Shown: positions 28,087 through 37,184, counted from the first letter of the stretch. The stretch is 64,000 nt of DNA from Paraburkholderia lycopersici (GCF_900096975.1 NZ_FMYQ01000030.1:43334-107333); one strand, 5' to 3'. Translations and numbers: made by a program. Notes: generated from the letters alone by a model not told the origin.

Positions 28087-28650
28087 GTTTGTGGCCCCGG
28101 CAGACGGATAACGCACGTCGAGCACATCGATCGGCTCCGGCCCCGCCGGCGTATGCAGCGTGACCTGATCGCCGATCTTCGCCTTCAGGAGTGCGCGCGC
28201 AATAGGGGAGATCCAGCTCACGTGGCCACGGTCGAGGTCGACTTCGTCGATACCGACGATCGTGACGGTATGCGCCTCACCGTCCTCCGTGCCATATTCG
28301 ACAGTCGCCCCGAAGAAGACCTGGTCGACGCTTTCCTGCCGGCTGCTGTCCACGACCTCGGCCAGATCGAGCCGCTTCGTAAGAAAACGGATGCGGCGGT
28401 CGATTTCGCGCAGCCGGCGCTTCCCGTAGATGTAGTCCCCATTCTCGGACCGGTCGCCGTTGGAAGCCGCCCAGGAAACGAGCTTGACCACCTCGGGCCG
28501 CTCCTCGTCGATCAGATGCAGCAGTTCGCTGCGCATACGCTCGTAGCCGGCAGGCGTGATGTAGTTCTTCGTGCCGGCGGGAATTTCCGGGTGACCGGCT
28601 TCGAGATCGTCGTCGCTGTCGGTCGATTCTTTGACAAAGGCCTTGTTCAT
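28081..28650 (-). CDS. greB: transcription elongation factor GreB
   Basis: Rescues backtracked RNA polymerase by stimulating transcript cleavage in the secondary channel. The 189-residue protein has the N-terminal coiled coil with ENGDYIYGKRRLREIDRRI, typical of GreB, including acidic residues near the tip (NGDRSENGDY). The C-terminal FKBP-like domain has VTIVGIDEVDLDRGHVSW and SPIARALLKAKIGD. An acidic 20-residue N-terminal extension (STDSDDDLEAG) is common in this lineage. The ATG at 28650 is used. The gene is convergent with the porin. Confidence 0.95.
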   Translation of the reverse strand: MNKAFVKESTDSDDDLEAGHPEIPAGTKNYITPAGYERMRSELLHLIDEERPEVVKLVSWAASNGDRSENGDYIYGKRRLREIDRRIRFLTKRLDLAEVVDSSRQESVDQVFFGATVEYGTEDGEAHTVTIVGIDEVDLDRGHVSWISPIARALLKAKIGDQVTLHTPAGPEPIDVLDVRYPSAGATNK

Positions 28651-28766
28651 GATGAATTGCTGCGGTGATGGTGCCTGGCGGTGTTGATCCTTACTACACG
28701 CAGGTTACACGAAGCGCGCCGCAAGACAAATCGCGACAAGGGCCTTCCCTTTTTTTGATCCTTTGC

Positions 28767-28772
28767 TATAAT
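28767..28772 (+). promoter_or_regulatory. -10 element of the first tRNA-Arg
   Basis: TATAAT lies 14 bases before the mature tRNA start at 28786. A convincing -35 hexamer is not seen at 17 bases. Confidence 0.5.
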
Positions 28773-28785
28773 CTCACTTCTGCGT

Positions 28786-28862
28786 GCGGCTGTAGCTCAG
28801 TTGGATAGAGTACTTGGCTACGAACCAAGGGGTCGTGGGTTCGAATCCTGCCAGCCGCGCCA
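28786..28862 (+). tRNA. tRNA-Arg (anticodon ACG), copy 1
   Basis: The cloverleaf is clear: acceptor GCGGCTG/CAGCCGC, D arm AGCTCAGTTGGATAGAGT, anticodon arm CTTGGCTACGAACCAAG with ACG (wobble base normally deaminated to inosine by TadA), T arm GGGTTCGAATCC and encoded CCA. The discriminator base is G. Confidence 0.97.
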
Positions 28863-28935
28863 TTTTTTCGAAGCGTTTCCCATCGTTTTTTCGGGAAGCG
28901 TCTCACGCAGTATGCAAGTTGTATCGTTTTAGCGT

Positions 28936-29012
28936 GCGGCTGTAGCTCAGTTGGATAGAGTACTTGGCTACGAACCAAGGGGTCGTGGGTTCGAATCCTG
29001 CCAGCCGCACCA
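28936..29012 (+). tRNA. tRNA-Arg (anticodon ACG), copy 2
   Basis: Identical to the first copy over the tRNA body, 150 bases downstream, but with discriminator A instead of G before CCA. The spacer carries an imperfect hairpin (GCGTTTCCC against GGGAAGCG). The pair is probably one transcript ended at 29021. Confidence 0.97.
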
Positions 29013-29020
29013 TCAATCGA

Positions 29021-29053
29021 AGGGCCTTTCCATACGGAAAGGCCCTTTGTCTT
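29021..29053 (+). terminator. terminator of the tRNA-Arg pair
   Basis: AGGGCCTTTC (29021-29030) pairs with GGAAAGGCCCT around CATAC, followed by TTGTCTTTT. Confidence 0.85.
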
Positions 29054-29097
29054 TTCAGCACCGCGATAGCGGCGCGCCTGCCCGGCTCAAGGCGCCG

Positions 29098-29574
29098 TTA
29101 GCGCGGCGGCGTCCCGATGTCGCCGATCTGCGCACCGGGATGCGGCAGGTCCTCCACGTCGCCTATTGCACTGGGCTCAGCCGCCGGCTCCATGCCCATG
29201 CCGATCAGCACTTGAGGTTGCCGCAGCATCTCCCCCACTGTTTCTCCGAAGCGGCTCGCCACGAACGCGCGTAGCAGCGCCTCGCGCGCCGTCTCGCCAC
29301 GGGCTTCGATCGGCCGCCCATTCTCGAATTCGGCCACGCACGACGCCGGTTCGCCCTCGCGCAGCTCGACGCGCGTGGCGCGCTCGAGCACCACGCCCGC
29401 CGCCTCCCACGAGTCGCTGGGCATGAAGCGCCCATCCCATGGACGACCGCGATCGTTGCCGCGCACGGCGACTGTCTCGCCACTGTCGGTGAAATAAATT
29501 TCGCGCACGAAGTCCGGCAAGCTGCGCGCCACCCAGTAGTCGAGCGTGAGGCCGGTCAGTTCAGCTACGTTCAT
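29098..29574 (-). CDS. DUF2591/NinX-like protein
   Basis: A 158-residue cytoplasmic protein resembling the DUF2591 family that includes phage protein NinX. It starts VAELTGLTLDYWVARSL, has WDGRFMPSDSWEAAG in the middle and a helix REALLRAFVASRFGETV near residue 110. The tail is Pro/Gly-rich. Function is unknown. It lies 134 bases downstream of spoT on the same strand. An isolated phage-family protein in a housekeeping locus may be a domesticated gene. Confidence 0.7.
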   Translation of the reverse strand: MNVAELTGLTLDYWVARSLPDFVREIYFTDSGETVAVRGNDRGRPWDGRFMPSDSWEAAGVVLERATRVELREGEPASCVAEFENGRPIEARGETAREALLRAFVASRFGETVGEMLRQPQVLIGMGMEPAAEPSAIGDVEDLPHPGAQIGDIGTPPR

Positions 29575-29707
29575 TGCGTGCCCCTCGTTTCAGGTCGAAG
29601 GAAGTCGTGCAGCAACGGTGTTCGCGCCATGGATCGATGCGTCGCGACAATACGACGATACGACTACGCGCCGCGAACCGCCGCCCGTCCGGCACCAGTC
29701 GTCCGGC

Positions 29708-32071
29708 TCAATAATCCGCGCGCTCGCGTTCGATACGCATCCCGCCGTCGTGGCGATGATGGCCGTCTTCGCTTGGCCGTTCGCGCGTAATGCGCATCAC
29801 GTCGGGGTTCGTGCGCACACGGCGCATGACGTTCGCGAGATGCACGCGGTCGCTCACCTGGATCACGAAACGCAGCAGGTTCGATTCCTGCGCCAGATCG
29901 TCGTCCATCGCGATGTGCACGATGTTGGCGTCCGCCGACGTAATGTCGGCCGCCACACGCGCAAAGACGCCCTTGGTGTTTTTCACGAGCACCTTCACGG
30001 CGACGTCGAACAGACGCCCCGGCTGCGGCGCCCAGGCCACGTCGATCCAGCGGCCCGGATCGCGCCGGTGAATGCGCTGCGCCACACGGCAGTCGGTCGT
30101 ATGGATCGCCATGCCGAGGCCAATGCCGATGTAACCCATGATGCTGTCGCCGGGAATCGGGCGGCAACAGGCCGAAAGCTGCACGGACATGCCTTCGGTG
30201 CCCGTGATGACGACAGGCGGCGCGGCCGGCGCATTCGCGTCGCGCGGCGGATGATGCTCGGCGTCGTCGGCGTCCTGGCCGCTCATCAGCACTTCGATGC
30301 GCTTGGCCATGACCGCCGCCACGCGCCGGCCGAGACCGATGTCGGCGAAGATTTCCTGGCGGTTCTTGTTGCCGGTCCACTGGACCAGCTTTTCCCACAC
30401 CTCTGGCGTGACTTCCGACAGCTGGTAACCGTAGCCCTTGAGCGCCTGATCGACGAGCCGCTCGCCAAGCTGCACCGATTCCGTGAGACGCATCGTCTTC
30501 AGATAGTGCCGGATCGCGGAGCGCGCCTTGCCGGTGCGCACGAAGCCGAGCCAGGCGGGATTCGGCTTCGAGTACGGCGCGGTAATCACCTCGACGATGT
30601 CGCCGCTCTTCAGTTCCGTACGCAGCGGCAGCAGTTCGTTGTTGATCTTCACGGCCACGCACTGGTTGCCGAGGTCGCTATGGATCGAGTACGCGAAATC
30701 GAGCGCCGTGGCGCTGCGCGGCAGCGCCATGATCTTCGACTTCGGCGTGAACACGTAGACGGCGTCCGGGAACAGGTCGATCTTGACGTGTTCGAGGAAT
30801 TCGCTCGAGTCGCCCACTTCGCTCTGGATGTCGAGCAGCGACTTGAGCCACTGGTGCGCGCGCTTTTGCACGTCGTTCAGGTCCGCGCCGCCGTTCTTGT
30901 AGAGCCAGTGCGCGGCCACGCCCGCTTCGGCGATCTCGTGCATCTTGCGCGTGCGCACCTGGAACTCGATCGGCGCGCCGAACGGACCCACTAGCGTTGT
31001 GTGCAAGGACTGGTAGCCGTTCACCTTCGGAATGGCGATGTAGTCCTTGAACTTGCCCGGCACCGGCTTATAGAGCGCATGGAGCGCGCCGATGCAGGTG
31101 TAGCACTCGAGCGCCGACTCGACCACGACGCGAAAGCCGTACACGTCCAGCACCTGCGAGAACGACAACTGCTTGTCGCGCATCTTCTTGTAGATGCTGA
31201 AGATGGTCTTCTCGCGGCCGGTGACTTCGGCGTCGATTTTCGCGTCGGCGATCGCGCGCTGCACGGCTTCAAGAATCTTGCCGACCACTTCGCGACGGTT
31301 GCCGCGCGCGGCCTTCACGGCCTTTTCGAGCGTGGCGTAGCGATTCGGGTTGAAGTTCGCGAAGCTCAGGTCCTGCAACTCGCGATAGGTGTTGTTCAGG
31401 CCAAGGCGGTGCGCGATCGGCGCGTAGATGTCGAGCGTCTCGCGCGCCACGCGGCGGCGCTTTTCGGGCGGCACCGCGCCGAGCGTGCGCATGTTGTGCA
31501 GACGGTCGGCGAGCTTCACGAGAATCACGCGCACGTCGCGCGCCATCGCGAGCAGCATCTTGCGGAAGTTTTCCGCCTGCGCTTCCTCGCGGTTGCGAAA
31601 CTCCATCTTGTCGAGCTTCGACAGGCCGTCGACCAGTTCCGCGACCTTCGCGCCGAAGCGCTCGGCGAGTTCGGCCTTGGTCACGCCCTGGTCTTCCATC
31701 ACGTCGTGCAGGAGCGCGGCCATGATCGACTGCGCGTCGAGCTTCCAGCCGGCGCAGATTTCCGCGACGGCGACGGGATGGGTGATATAGGGTTCGCCGC
31801 TCTGGCGATATTGCCCGAGGTGGGCTTCGTCGCTGAAGTGGAACGCCGCCTTGACCTCCTTGATCTCCTCGGGGGTGAGGTAACCGGAGAGCGCGGCGGT
31901 CAGATTGGCGATGGAGACGACCCCGTGCTTGCGGGGCTGCTCCGGCGTCGCGGTCGGTCCGAACAGATGGCGAAACGACTGTTCGAGAACCGCGTCGATG
32001 TAATTGCGCGCAGGGCTCGCAGTCTCGGCTTCCTGGTCCACCTCGGTGGCCGGCGAGGGCGTGGTGCTCAT
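29708..32071 (-). CDS. spoT: bifunctional (p)ppGpp synthetase/hydrolase (RelA/SpoT family)
   Basis: Makes and degrades the stringent-response alarmone (p)ppGpp. The 787-residue protein has the HD hydrolase domain with GEPYITHPVAVAEI and the intact ALLHDVMED near residue 125. The synthetase domain follows (FSIYKKMRDKQLSF, VLDVYGFRVVVES), then a TGS domain (DAVYVFTPKSKIMALP) and a C-terminal ACT domain. The intact HD motif indicates the bifunctional Rsh/SpoT form, not RelA. The ATG at 32071 follows GAGGGGAAC. Placement after rpoZ is the classical arrangement, though the 117-base gap could hold another promoter. Confidence 0.96.
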   Translation of the reverse strand: MSTTPSPATEVDQEAETASPARNYIDAVLEQSFRHLFGPTATPEQPRKHGVVSIANLTAALSGYLTPEEIKEVKAAFHFSDEAHLGQYRQSGEPYITHPVAVAEICAGWKLDAQSIMAALLHDVMEDQGVTKAELAERFGAKVAELVDGLSKLDKMEFRNREEAQAENFRKMLLAMARDVRVILVKLADRLHNMRTLGAVPPEKRRRVARETLDIYAPIAHRLGLNNTYRELQDLSFANFNPNRYATLEKAVKAARGNRREVVGKILEAVQRAIADAKIDAEVTGREKTIFSIYKKMRDKQLSFSQVLDVYGFRVVVESALECYTCIGALHALYKPVPGKFKDYIAIPKVNGYQSLHTTLVGPFGAPIEFQVRTRKMHEIAEAGVAAHWLYKNGGADLNDVQKRAHQWLKSLLDIQSEVGDSSEFLEHVKIDLFPDAVYVFTPKSKIMALPRSATALDFAYSIHSDLGNQCVAVKINNELLPLRTELKSGDIVEVITAPYSKPNPAWLGFVRTGKARSAIRHYLKTMRLTESVQLGERLVDQALKGYGYQLSEVTPEVWEKLVQWTGNKNRQEIFADIGLGRRVAAVMAKRIEVLMSGQDADDAEHHPPRDANAPAAPPVVITGTEGMSVQLSACCRPIPGDSIMGYIGIGLGMAIHTTDCRVAQRIHRRDPGRWIDVAWAPQPGRLFDVAVKVLVKNTKGVFARVAADITSADANIVHIAMDDDLAQESNLLRFVIQVSDRVHLANVMRRVRTNPDVMRITRERPSEDGHHRHDGGMRIERERADY

Positions 32072-32188
32072 GTTCCCCTCCGTATCAGGTTTGGCGTTGA
32101 CGGTTCAAGCGGATCGAGGCAAGGTCGATGCAACTGCGCGCGACACGAACTACATGATGGCTCGCGAAATAACGTGACGACGGCGCCG

Positions 32189-32392
32189 TTAAACGGGCAC
32201 CTTCTTCAGCATTTCGAGGCCGACCTGGCCAGCCGCGATCTCGCGCAGCGCGACGACGGTAGGCTTGTCGCGGCTCTCGATCTTGGGCGTGTGACCTTGT
32301 GCGAGCTGGCGTGCGCGATACGTCGCGGCGAGTGCCAGTTCGAAGCGGTTCGGAATCTGTTTCAGACAGTCTTCGACGGTGATGCGGGCCAT
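32189..32392 (-). CDS. rpoZ: RNA polymerase omega subunit
   Basis: A small subunit that supports folding and assembly of beta-prime and helps mediate ppGpp binding. The 67-residue protein starts MARITVEDCLKQIPNRFELA and has the family helix ATYRARQLAQGH. Length is at the short end for the family, as in other Burkholderia. It lies 40 bases after gmk and before spoT on the same strand. Confidence 0.96.
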   Translation of the reverse strand: MARITVEDCLKQIPNRFELALAATYRARQLAQGHTPKIESRDKPTVVALREIAAGQVGLEMLKKVPV

Positions 32393-32432
32393 GTCGGGTT
32401 CCTTCTCATTCTCAGCAGGTTCTTATTCTACC

Positions 32433-33170
32433 TTATGTGCCCGATGCGCCGGGCTGCGGGTGATGGATACCGAGCTGCACGAAGAGCTCCGTATGCCGCG
32501 CGTATTGCGAAGCGAAGCGCAAGCGCGTTGCACTCACGATATTGCGCAGTTCCTGCAGCGCGGTATCGAAGTGCTCGTTGATGACGACGTACTCCGATTC
32601 GCTCGCGTGCGCGATCTCGCTACCCGCCGCCAGCAGGCGTCGCGTGATGACATTGGGCTCGTCTTCGCCACGCTTTTTCAGGCGGTCGGCGAGTGCCTCG
32701 AGCGACGGCGGCAGGATGAAAATTTCCACGGCGTTGCGGAACTGCTTCTTCACCTGCTGAGCGCCTTGCCAGTCGATTTCGAGCAGGACGTCATGGCCGA
32801 TTTTCATCTGGTCCTCGATCCACACGCGCGACGTCGCATAGTAGTTGCCATGCACTTCCGCGCTCTCGAGGAACTCGCCCGCGGCGTGGCGCGTGAGGAA
32901 GTCGTCGACGGTCGTGAAGTGATAGTGCTCGCCGTCGCGCTCCTTCGAACGCGGCGTGCGCGTCGTGTACGAAATCGACAGGCGAATCGCGCTGTCTTCG
33001 GCGAGCAGCGCGTTCACGAGCGTCGACTTGCCCGCGCCCGAAGGGGCCACCACCATGAAGAGGTTGCCCGGATACATGCCAGCGTACGGATTGCGCTTCT
33101 TGTCCTGCTGCTTGTCCTGCGCCTTGTCCTGCTTCGCGTCCGCATTCGGGGCGCTGCTGTGGTCGGTCAT
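32433..33170 (-). CDS. gmk: guanylate kinase
   Basis: Phosphorylates GMP to GDP with ATP. The 245-residue protein has the P-loop VVAPSGAGKSTLVNAL near residue 40, the GMP-binding segment SYTTRTPRSKERDGEHYHF, and the lid region. Its first 25-30 residues are a polar, Gln/Lys/Asp-rich extension (KQDKAQDKQQDKK) longer than in E. coli. An ATG at 33188 overlaps the yicC stop in ATGA. The ATG at 33170, preceded by GAAGGAAGCAACGAAC, is preferred for its ribosome binding site. Order yicC-gmk-rpoZ-spoT is conserved. Confidence 0.94.
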   Translation of the reverse strand: MTDHSSAPNADAKQDKAQDKQQDKKRNPYAGMYPGNLFMVVAPSGAGKSTLVNALLAEDSAIRLSISYTTRTPRSKERDGEHYHFTTVDDFLTRHAAGEFLESAEVHGNYYATSRVWIEDQMKIGHDVLLEIDWQGAQQVKKQFRNAVEIFILPPSLEALADRLKKRGEDEPNVITRRLLAAGSEIAHASESEYVVINEHFDTALQELRNIVSATRLRFASQYARHTELFVQLGIHHPQPGASGT

Positions 33171-33184
33171 GTTCGTTGCTTCCT

Positions 33185-34123
33185 TCATTCGAGATTCTGG
33201 ACCTGCTCGCGCATCTGCTCGATGAGCAGCTTGAGCGTCATCGAGGCGTCCGCGAGTTCCTTCGCCGCCGCCTTCGAGCCGAGCGTGTTCGCTTCGCGGT
33301 TGAGTTCCTGCATCATGAAGTCGAGACGCTTGCCGACGCGGCCGCCCTTCTCGATCACGTGGCGCGTTTCGTTCAGGTGCGCCGTGAGACGCGAGAGCTC
33401 TTCGGCGATGTCGATGCGAATGCCGTACATCGTCACTTCCTGGCGAATGCGCTCGGCGATTTCCTCACGCGAAATGTTGCCGATGCTGCCGCCGTTGCCG
33501 TTGCTGTCCGGCGCGGCGATGCCGAGCGCCTCCTGCAGGCGCTCGACGATCTTCTGCTGATGCTTCGCAATGAGCTCCGGCACGAGCGGCGTGATGCGCG
33601 CGACGATCGCCTCCATTTCGGTGACGTTCGCAAGCAGCATGTTGGCGAGCTGTGCGCCTTCGCGCCCGCGCACGTCGATCAGGTCGGCGATCGCCTGCTT
33701 GCCGCAGCCGAGCACCGCGTCGCGCAGCACTTCGGGCGCCACACCGCTTTCGGCCAGCACGCCGGGCCAGCGCAGGATCTCGCCCGTGCGCAGGCGGCCC
33801 GATTCGGGGAACGCTTCGAGCACGGCGCGCTCGAGCACGGCGAGCTGGTCGAGCGCGTCGCGGTTGAGTGCGCCCGCGTTGGCGCCCTGCTCGCTCTTCT
33901 GGATGTTGATGCGGATGTCGACCTTGCCGCGCGAGAGCTTCGTCATCAGCATCTCGCGCAGCGTGGGCTCACACACGCGCACGTCTTCGGGCATGCGGAA
34001 ATTCAGGTCGAGAAAGCGCGAATTCACGGTGCGCAATTCGACGGAGACACTGGCGCCGCCCGTGCCCGATGCCGCAGCAAGCTCGCGCGTGGCGCTGGCA
34101 TAGCCGGTCATGCTGTAAATCAT
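33185..34123 (-). CDS. yicC: YicC/YloC family endoribonuclease
   Basis: A 312-residue member of the YicC family; E. coli YicC is an endoribonuclease implicated in decay of the sRNA RyhB. It begins MIYSMTGYASATRE, the invariant N terminus, with VELRTVNSRFLDLNFRMPE near residue 30. The C-terminal DUF1732 region reads LDFMMQELNREANTLGSK. The frame is open to 34414, but the family start fixes the ATG at 34123. It is divergent from rph and overlaps the possible upstream start of gmk. Confidence 0.95.
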   Translation of the reverse strand: MIYSMTGYASATRELAAASGTGGASVSVELRTVNSRFLDLNFRMPEDVRVCEPTLREMLMTKLSRGKVDIRINIQKSEQGANAGALNRDALDQLAVLERAVLEAFPESGRLRTGEILRWPGVLAESGVAPEVLRDAVLGCGKQAIADLIDVRGREGAQLANMLLANVTEMEAIVARITPLVPELIAKHQQKIVERLQEALGIAAPDSNGNGGSIGNISREEIAERIRQEVTMYGIRIDIAEELSRLTAHLNETRHVIEKGGRVGKRLDFMMQELNREANTLGSKAAAKELADASMTLKLLIEQMREQVQNLE

Positions 34124-34422
34124 GGTTCGTCTCGCGAAGAAGCCGTGGCGTCGTGCGGCAAGGCACGGGGCACGGCGGAGGAATCGAGGCGCCCGGCGGG
34201 TAGTCGCGAACGGACGGGAACGGACGATAGCGCGGGGCGGAGAAACCGTATTATCCCATTTTTGAACGCGCACTCTCGCGCGCGCGGACCGCGCAGCGCG
34301 CCCGGCCGCGGCGGCATCCTTTCCGCCTTCCCGGGGCCTGCCGGCCGTGCCCGTCGCGGGACACGCGAAAACGGTAAAATTACGGTTTCCCTTCCCTCTC
34401 GCGCTCCGGCGCACGCTCCACG

Positions 34423-35163
34423 ATGACCCAATCCAACCAGCGCCCTTCCGGCCGCGCCGCCGACCAGCTGCGCGACGTCCGCATCACCCGCCACTATACG
34501 AAGTACGCCGAAGGGTCGGTACTCGTCGAGTTCGGCGACACGAAGGTGCTGTGCACCGCGAGCGTCTCCGAAAGCGTGCCGCCGTTCCTGCGCGACAAGG
34601 GCCAGGGTTGGCTCACGGCCGAATACGGCATGCTGCCGCGCGCGACGCACACGCGCAGCGACCGCGAAGCCGCGCGCGGCAAGCAGACAGGCCGCACGCA
34701 GGAAATCCAGCGCCTGATCGGCCGCGCGATGCGCGCGGTGTTCGACCTCGAAGCGCTCGGCGCGCGCACCATCAACCTCGATTGCGACGTGCTGCAGGCC
34801 GACGGCGGCACGCGCACGGCGAGCATCACCGGTGCGTTCGTGGCTGCCCACGACGCCGTCTCGAAGCTGCTCGCCACAGGACGCATCGAGCGCTCGCCGA
34901 TCACCGACTACGTGGCCGCGATCTCGGTGGGCGTATACGAAGGCGTGCCGGTGCTCGATCTCGACTACGACGAAGACTCGCAGTGCGACACCGACATGAA
35001 CGTCGTCATGACGGGCTCTGGCGGCATGGTCGAAGTTCAGGGCACGGCGGAAGGCGCGCCGTTCACGCGCGAAGAACTGAACGCGCTGCTCGACCTCGCG
35101 CAAGGCGGCATCCGCTCGCTGATCGAGAAGCAAAAGGCGGCGCTGGAGATTACGCATGGCTGA
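34423..35163 (+). CDS. rph: ribonuclease PH
   Basis: A phosphate-dependent 3'-5' exoribonuclease that trims tRNA precursors. The 246-residue protein shows the family start RPSGRAADQLRDVRI, GWLTAEYGMLPRATHTR near residue 65, GRTQEIQRLIGRAMRAVFD near residue 90 and the acidic metal site DLDYDEDSQCDTDMN near residue 180. Length is normal. It overlaps rdgB by eight bases and forms an operon rph-rdgB-hemW divergent from yicC. Confidence 0.97.
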   Translation: MTQSNQRPSGRAADQLRDVRITRHYTKYAEGSVLVEFGDTKVLCTASVSESVPPFLRDKGQGWLTAEYGMLPRATHTRSDREAARGKQTGRTQEIQRLIGRAMRAVFDLEALGARTINLDCDVLQADGGTRTASITGAFVAAHDAVSKLLATGRIERSPITDYVAAISVGVYEGVPVLDLDYDEDSQCDTDMNVVMTGSGGMVEVQGTAEGAPFTREELNALLDLAQGGIRSLIEKQKAALEITHG

Positions 35164-35815
35164 TCTGCAGCCTGACCCGAAGCCTGGCTTGCAGGCCAGA
35201 ACGGCGGCCAACGCGCTCTCGCGCGTCGTGCTCGCCTCGAATAACGCGGGCAAGCTGCGCGAATTCGCGGCGCTGCTCGGCGCGGCGGGCATCGAACTCG
35301 TGCCGCAAGGCGCGCTCGACGTGCCGGAAGCCGAGGAGCCGCACGCCACCTTCGTGGAGAACGCGCTCGCCAAGGCGCGCCACGCGGCGAAGCTCACCGG
35401 CCTGCCCGCGCTCGCCGACGACTCCGGCCTGTGCGTGCGCGCGCTGCGCGGCGCGCCGGGCGTCTATTCGGCGCGCTACGCTCAACTCGCCGGCGGCGAG
35501 AAGAGCGACGCGGCGAACAACGCGCGGCTCGTCGCCGAGCTGAAGGACCATGCGGATCGCCGCGCCTACTACTACTGCGTGCTCGCGCTCGTGCGTCACG
35601 CCGACGACCCCGAGCCGCTCATCGCCGAAGGCCGCTGGCACGGCGTCGTGCTCGACGCGCCGCGCGGCGACAACGGCTTCGGCTACGACCCTTACTTCCA
35701 TGTTCCCGAGTTCGAAGCCACGGCGGCCGAACTCGATCCGGCGCTCAAGAACGCGTCGAGTCATCGCGCGATCGCCCTGCGTCAACTGCTCGCGCGGCTC
35801 CAGGAGGAAGCGTGA
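35156..35815 (+). CDS. rdgB: RdgB/HAM1 family XTP/dITP pyrophosphatase
   Basis: Removes non-canonical purine nucleotides (dITP, XTP) before they enter DNA. Motifs are VVLASNNAGKLREF near residue 22, LADDSGLCV near residue 83 and GDNGFGYDPYF near residue 170. At 219 residues it is about 20 longer than E. coli RdgB because of a polar N-terminal extension. The ATG at 35156 lies within the end of rph (eight-base overlap). The stop overlaps the GTG start of hemW. Confidence 0.95.
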   Translation: MADLQPDPKPGLQARTAANALSRVVLASNNAGKLREFAALLGAAGIELVPQGALDVPEAEEPHATFVENALAKARHAAKLTGLPALADDSGLCVRALRGAPGVYSARYAQLAGGEKSDAANNARLVAELKDHADRRAYYYCVLALVRHADDPEPLIAEGRWHGVVLDAPRGDNGFGYDPYFHVPEFEATAAELDPALKNASSHRAIALRQLLARLQEEA

Positions 35816-37029
35816 GCCAGCAGCATCGAACCGGCATCGACGTGGTCCGGTCGTTCACGATGCCTGGCAGCATTCGCCTGACTTCGCTGCCGCCGCTCGC
35901 GCTCTACGTGCATTTCCCATGGTGCGTGCGCAAGTGCCCCTATTGCGATTTCAACTCGCACGAGTGGAAAGGCGAGCGCTTCCCCGAAGACGATTATCTC
36001 GACGCGCTGCGCGCCGATCTCGAACAGGCGCTGCCGCTCGTGTGGGGGCGGCAGGTGCATACGGTGTTCATCGGCGGGGGCACGCCGAGCCTGCTTTCCG
36101 CGGCGGGGCTCGATCGCCTGCTCTCGGACGTGCGCGCCCTGCTGCCGCTCGACGCCGATGCCGAAATCACGCTCGAGGCGAATCCCGGCACATTCGAGGC
36201 CGCGAAATTCGCGCAGTTTCGCGCGAGCGGCGTGAACCGGCTTTCGGTGGGCATCCAGAGCTTCAACGAAGCGCATCTCAAGGCGCTCGGGCGCATCCAC
36301 GACGCGGCGCAGGCGCGCCATGCGGTCGAGGTCGCGGCGAGCACCTTCGACAACTTCAATCTCGATCTGATGTTCGCGCTGCCGCAGCAAACGCTCGCGC
36401 AATGCCAGACCGATATCGAGACGGCGCTCTCGTTTGCGCCGCCGCATCTGTCGCTCTATCACCTGACGCTCGAACCGAACACGCTGTTTGCGAAGTTCCC
36501 GCCCGCCCTGCCCGACGACGACCAGTCCGCCGACATGCAGGACTGGATTCACGAGCGCACTTCGAGCGCGGGATACGGGCGCTACGAGGTTTCGGCATAC
36601 GCCCGGCCGAACCGCCAGAGCCGGCACAACCTCAATTACTGGCGCTTCGGCGACTATCTGGGCATCGGCGCGGGCGCGCACACGAAGCTCTCGTTTCCGA
36701 ACCGCATCGTGCGCGAGGCGCGCTACAAGCATCCGGCAACGTTCATCGAACAGGCCCGCGCAGGCACGCCGGTCCAGGAAGCGCACGAAGTGAGCACGCG
36801 CGATCTGCCGTTCGAATTCATGCTCAACGCGCTGCGGCTCGTGGAGGGTTTTCCGGTGCATCGCTTCATCGAGCGCACGGGCTTGCCGATCACGACGATC
36901 GGACCAGCGCTTCAGGAAGCGGAGCAGCGTGGGCTGATCACGCGCGATTACGAGAAAATCGCGCCGACCGAGCTGGGCCAGCGTTTCCTCAACGATCTGC
37001 AGGCGCTGTTTTTGAAGGACGAGCGCTGA
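35812..37029 (+). CDS. hemW: radical SAM heme chaperone HemW
   Basis: A 405-residue radical SAM protein that binds heme and delivers it to target proteins; often misannotated as coproporphyrinogen dehydrogenase HemN. The iron-sulfur motif is CVRKCPYCDFNSH near residue 40 (CX3CX2C), followed by VFIGGGTPSLL. The C-terminal HemN-type domain reads FMLNALRLVEGF. The start is set at GTG 35812 because CAGGAGGAAGC lies directly before it and the GTG overlaps the rdgB stop. An internal ATG at 35860 is the alternative. Confidence 0.93.
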   Translation: MSQQHRTGIDVVRSFTMPGSIRLTSLPPLALYVHFPWCVRKCPYCDFNSHEWKGERFPEDDYLDALRADLEQALPLVWGRQVHTVFIGGGTPSLLSAAGLDRLLSDVRALLPLDADAEITLEANPGTFEAAKFAQFRASGVNRLSVGIQSFNEAHLKALGRIHDAAQARHAVEVAASTFDNFNLDLMFALPQQTLAQCQTDIETALSFAPPHLSLYHLTLEPNTLFAKFPPALPDDDQSADMQDWIHERTSSAGYGRYEVSAYARPNRQSRHNLNYWRFGDYLGIGAGAHTKLSFPNRIVREARYKHPATFIEQARAGTPVQEAHEVSTRDLPFEFMLNALRLVEGFPVHRFIERTGLPITTIGPALQEAEQRGLITRDYEKIAPTELGQRFLNDLQALFLKDER

Positions 37030-37078
37030 GGCCGGAGCGGTTGGACTGCGCGTCTGCCGCCGTGCGCGGGTTTCAGGT

Positions 37079-37084
37079 TACAAT
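37079..37084 (+). promoter_or_regulatory. -10 element of tRNA-Ser
   Basis: TACAAT lies ten bases before the mature tRNA start; no good -35 at standard spacing is seen. Confidence 0.45.
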
Positions 37085-37094
37085 GCGCGGCTTC

Positions 37095-37184
37095 GGAGGT
37101 GTGGCAGAGTGGTTGAATGCACCGGTCTTGAAAACCGGCGAAGGGGTAACCCTTCCGTGAGTTCGAATCTCACCGCCTCCGCCA
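37095..37184 (+). tRNA. tRNA-Ser (anticodon UGA), integration target
   Basis: A type II tRNA of 90 bases including CCA: acceptor GGAGGTG/CGCCTCC, anticodon arm CCGGTCTTGAAAACCGG with TGA, a long variable arm, and T arm GAGTTCGAATCTC. Its last 14 bases are repeated at 50488-50501, and an integrase gene lies 154 bases downstream, so it is the attachment site of an integrated element. The tRNA itself is intact. Confidence 0.97.
37171..37184. repeat. attL core (14 bp) within tRNA-Ser
   Basis: CACCGCCTCCGCCA, the 3' end of tRNA-Ser, recurs exactly at 50488-50501 in direct orientation. Confidence 0.8.

Noticed and set aside
29546..32581. Two long plus-strand frames opposite spoT and rpoZ
   Set aside because: Same GC-shadow effect; the minus strand encodes a full-length Rsh protein.
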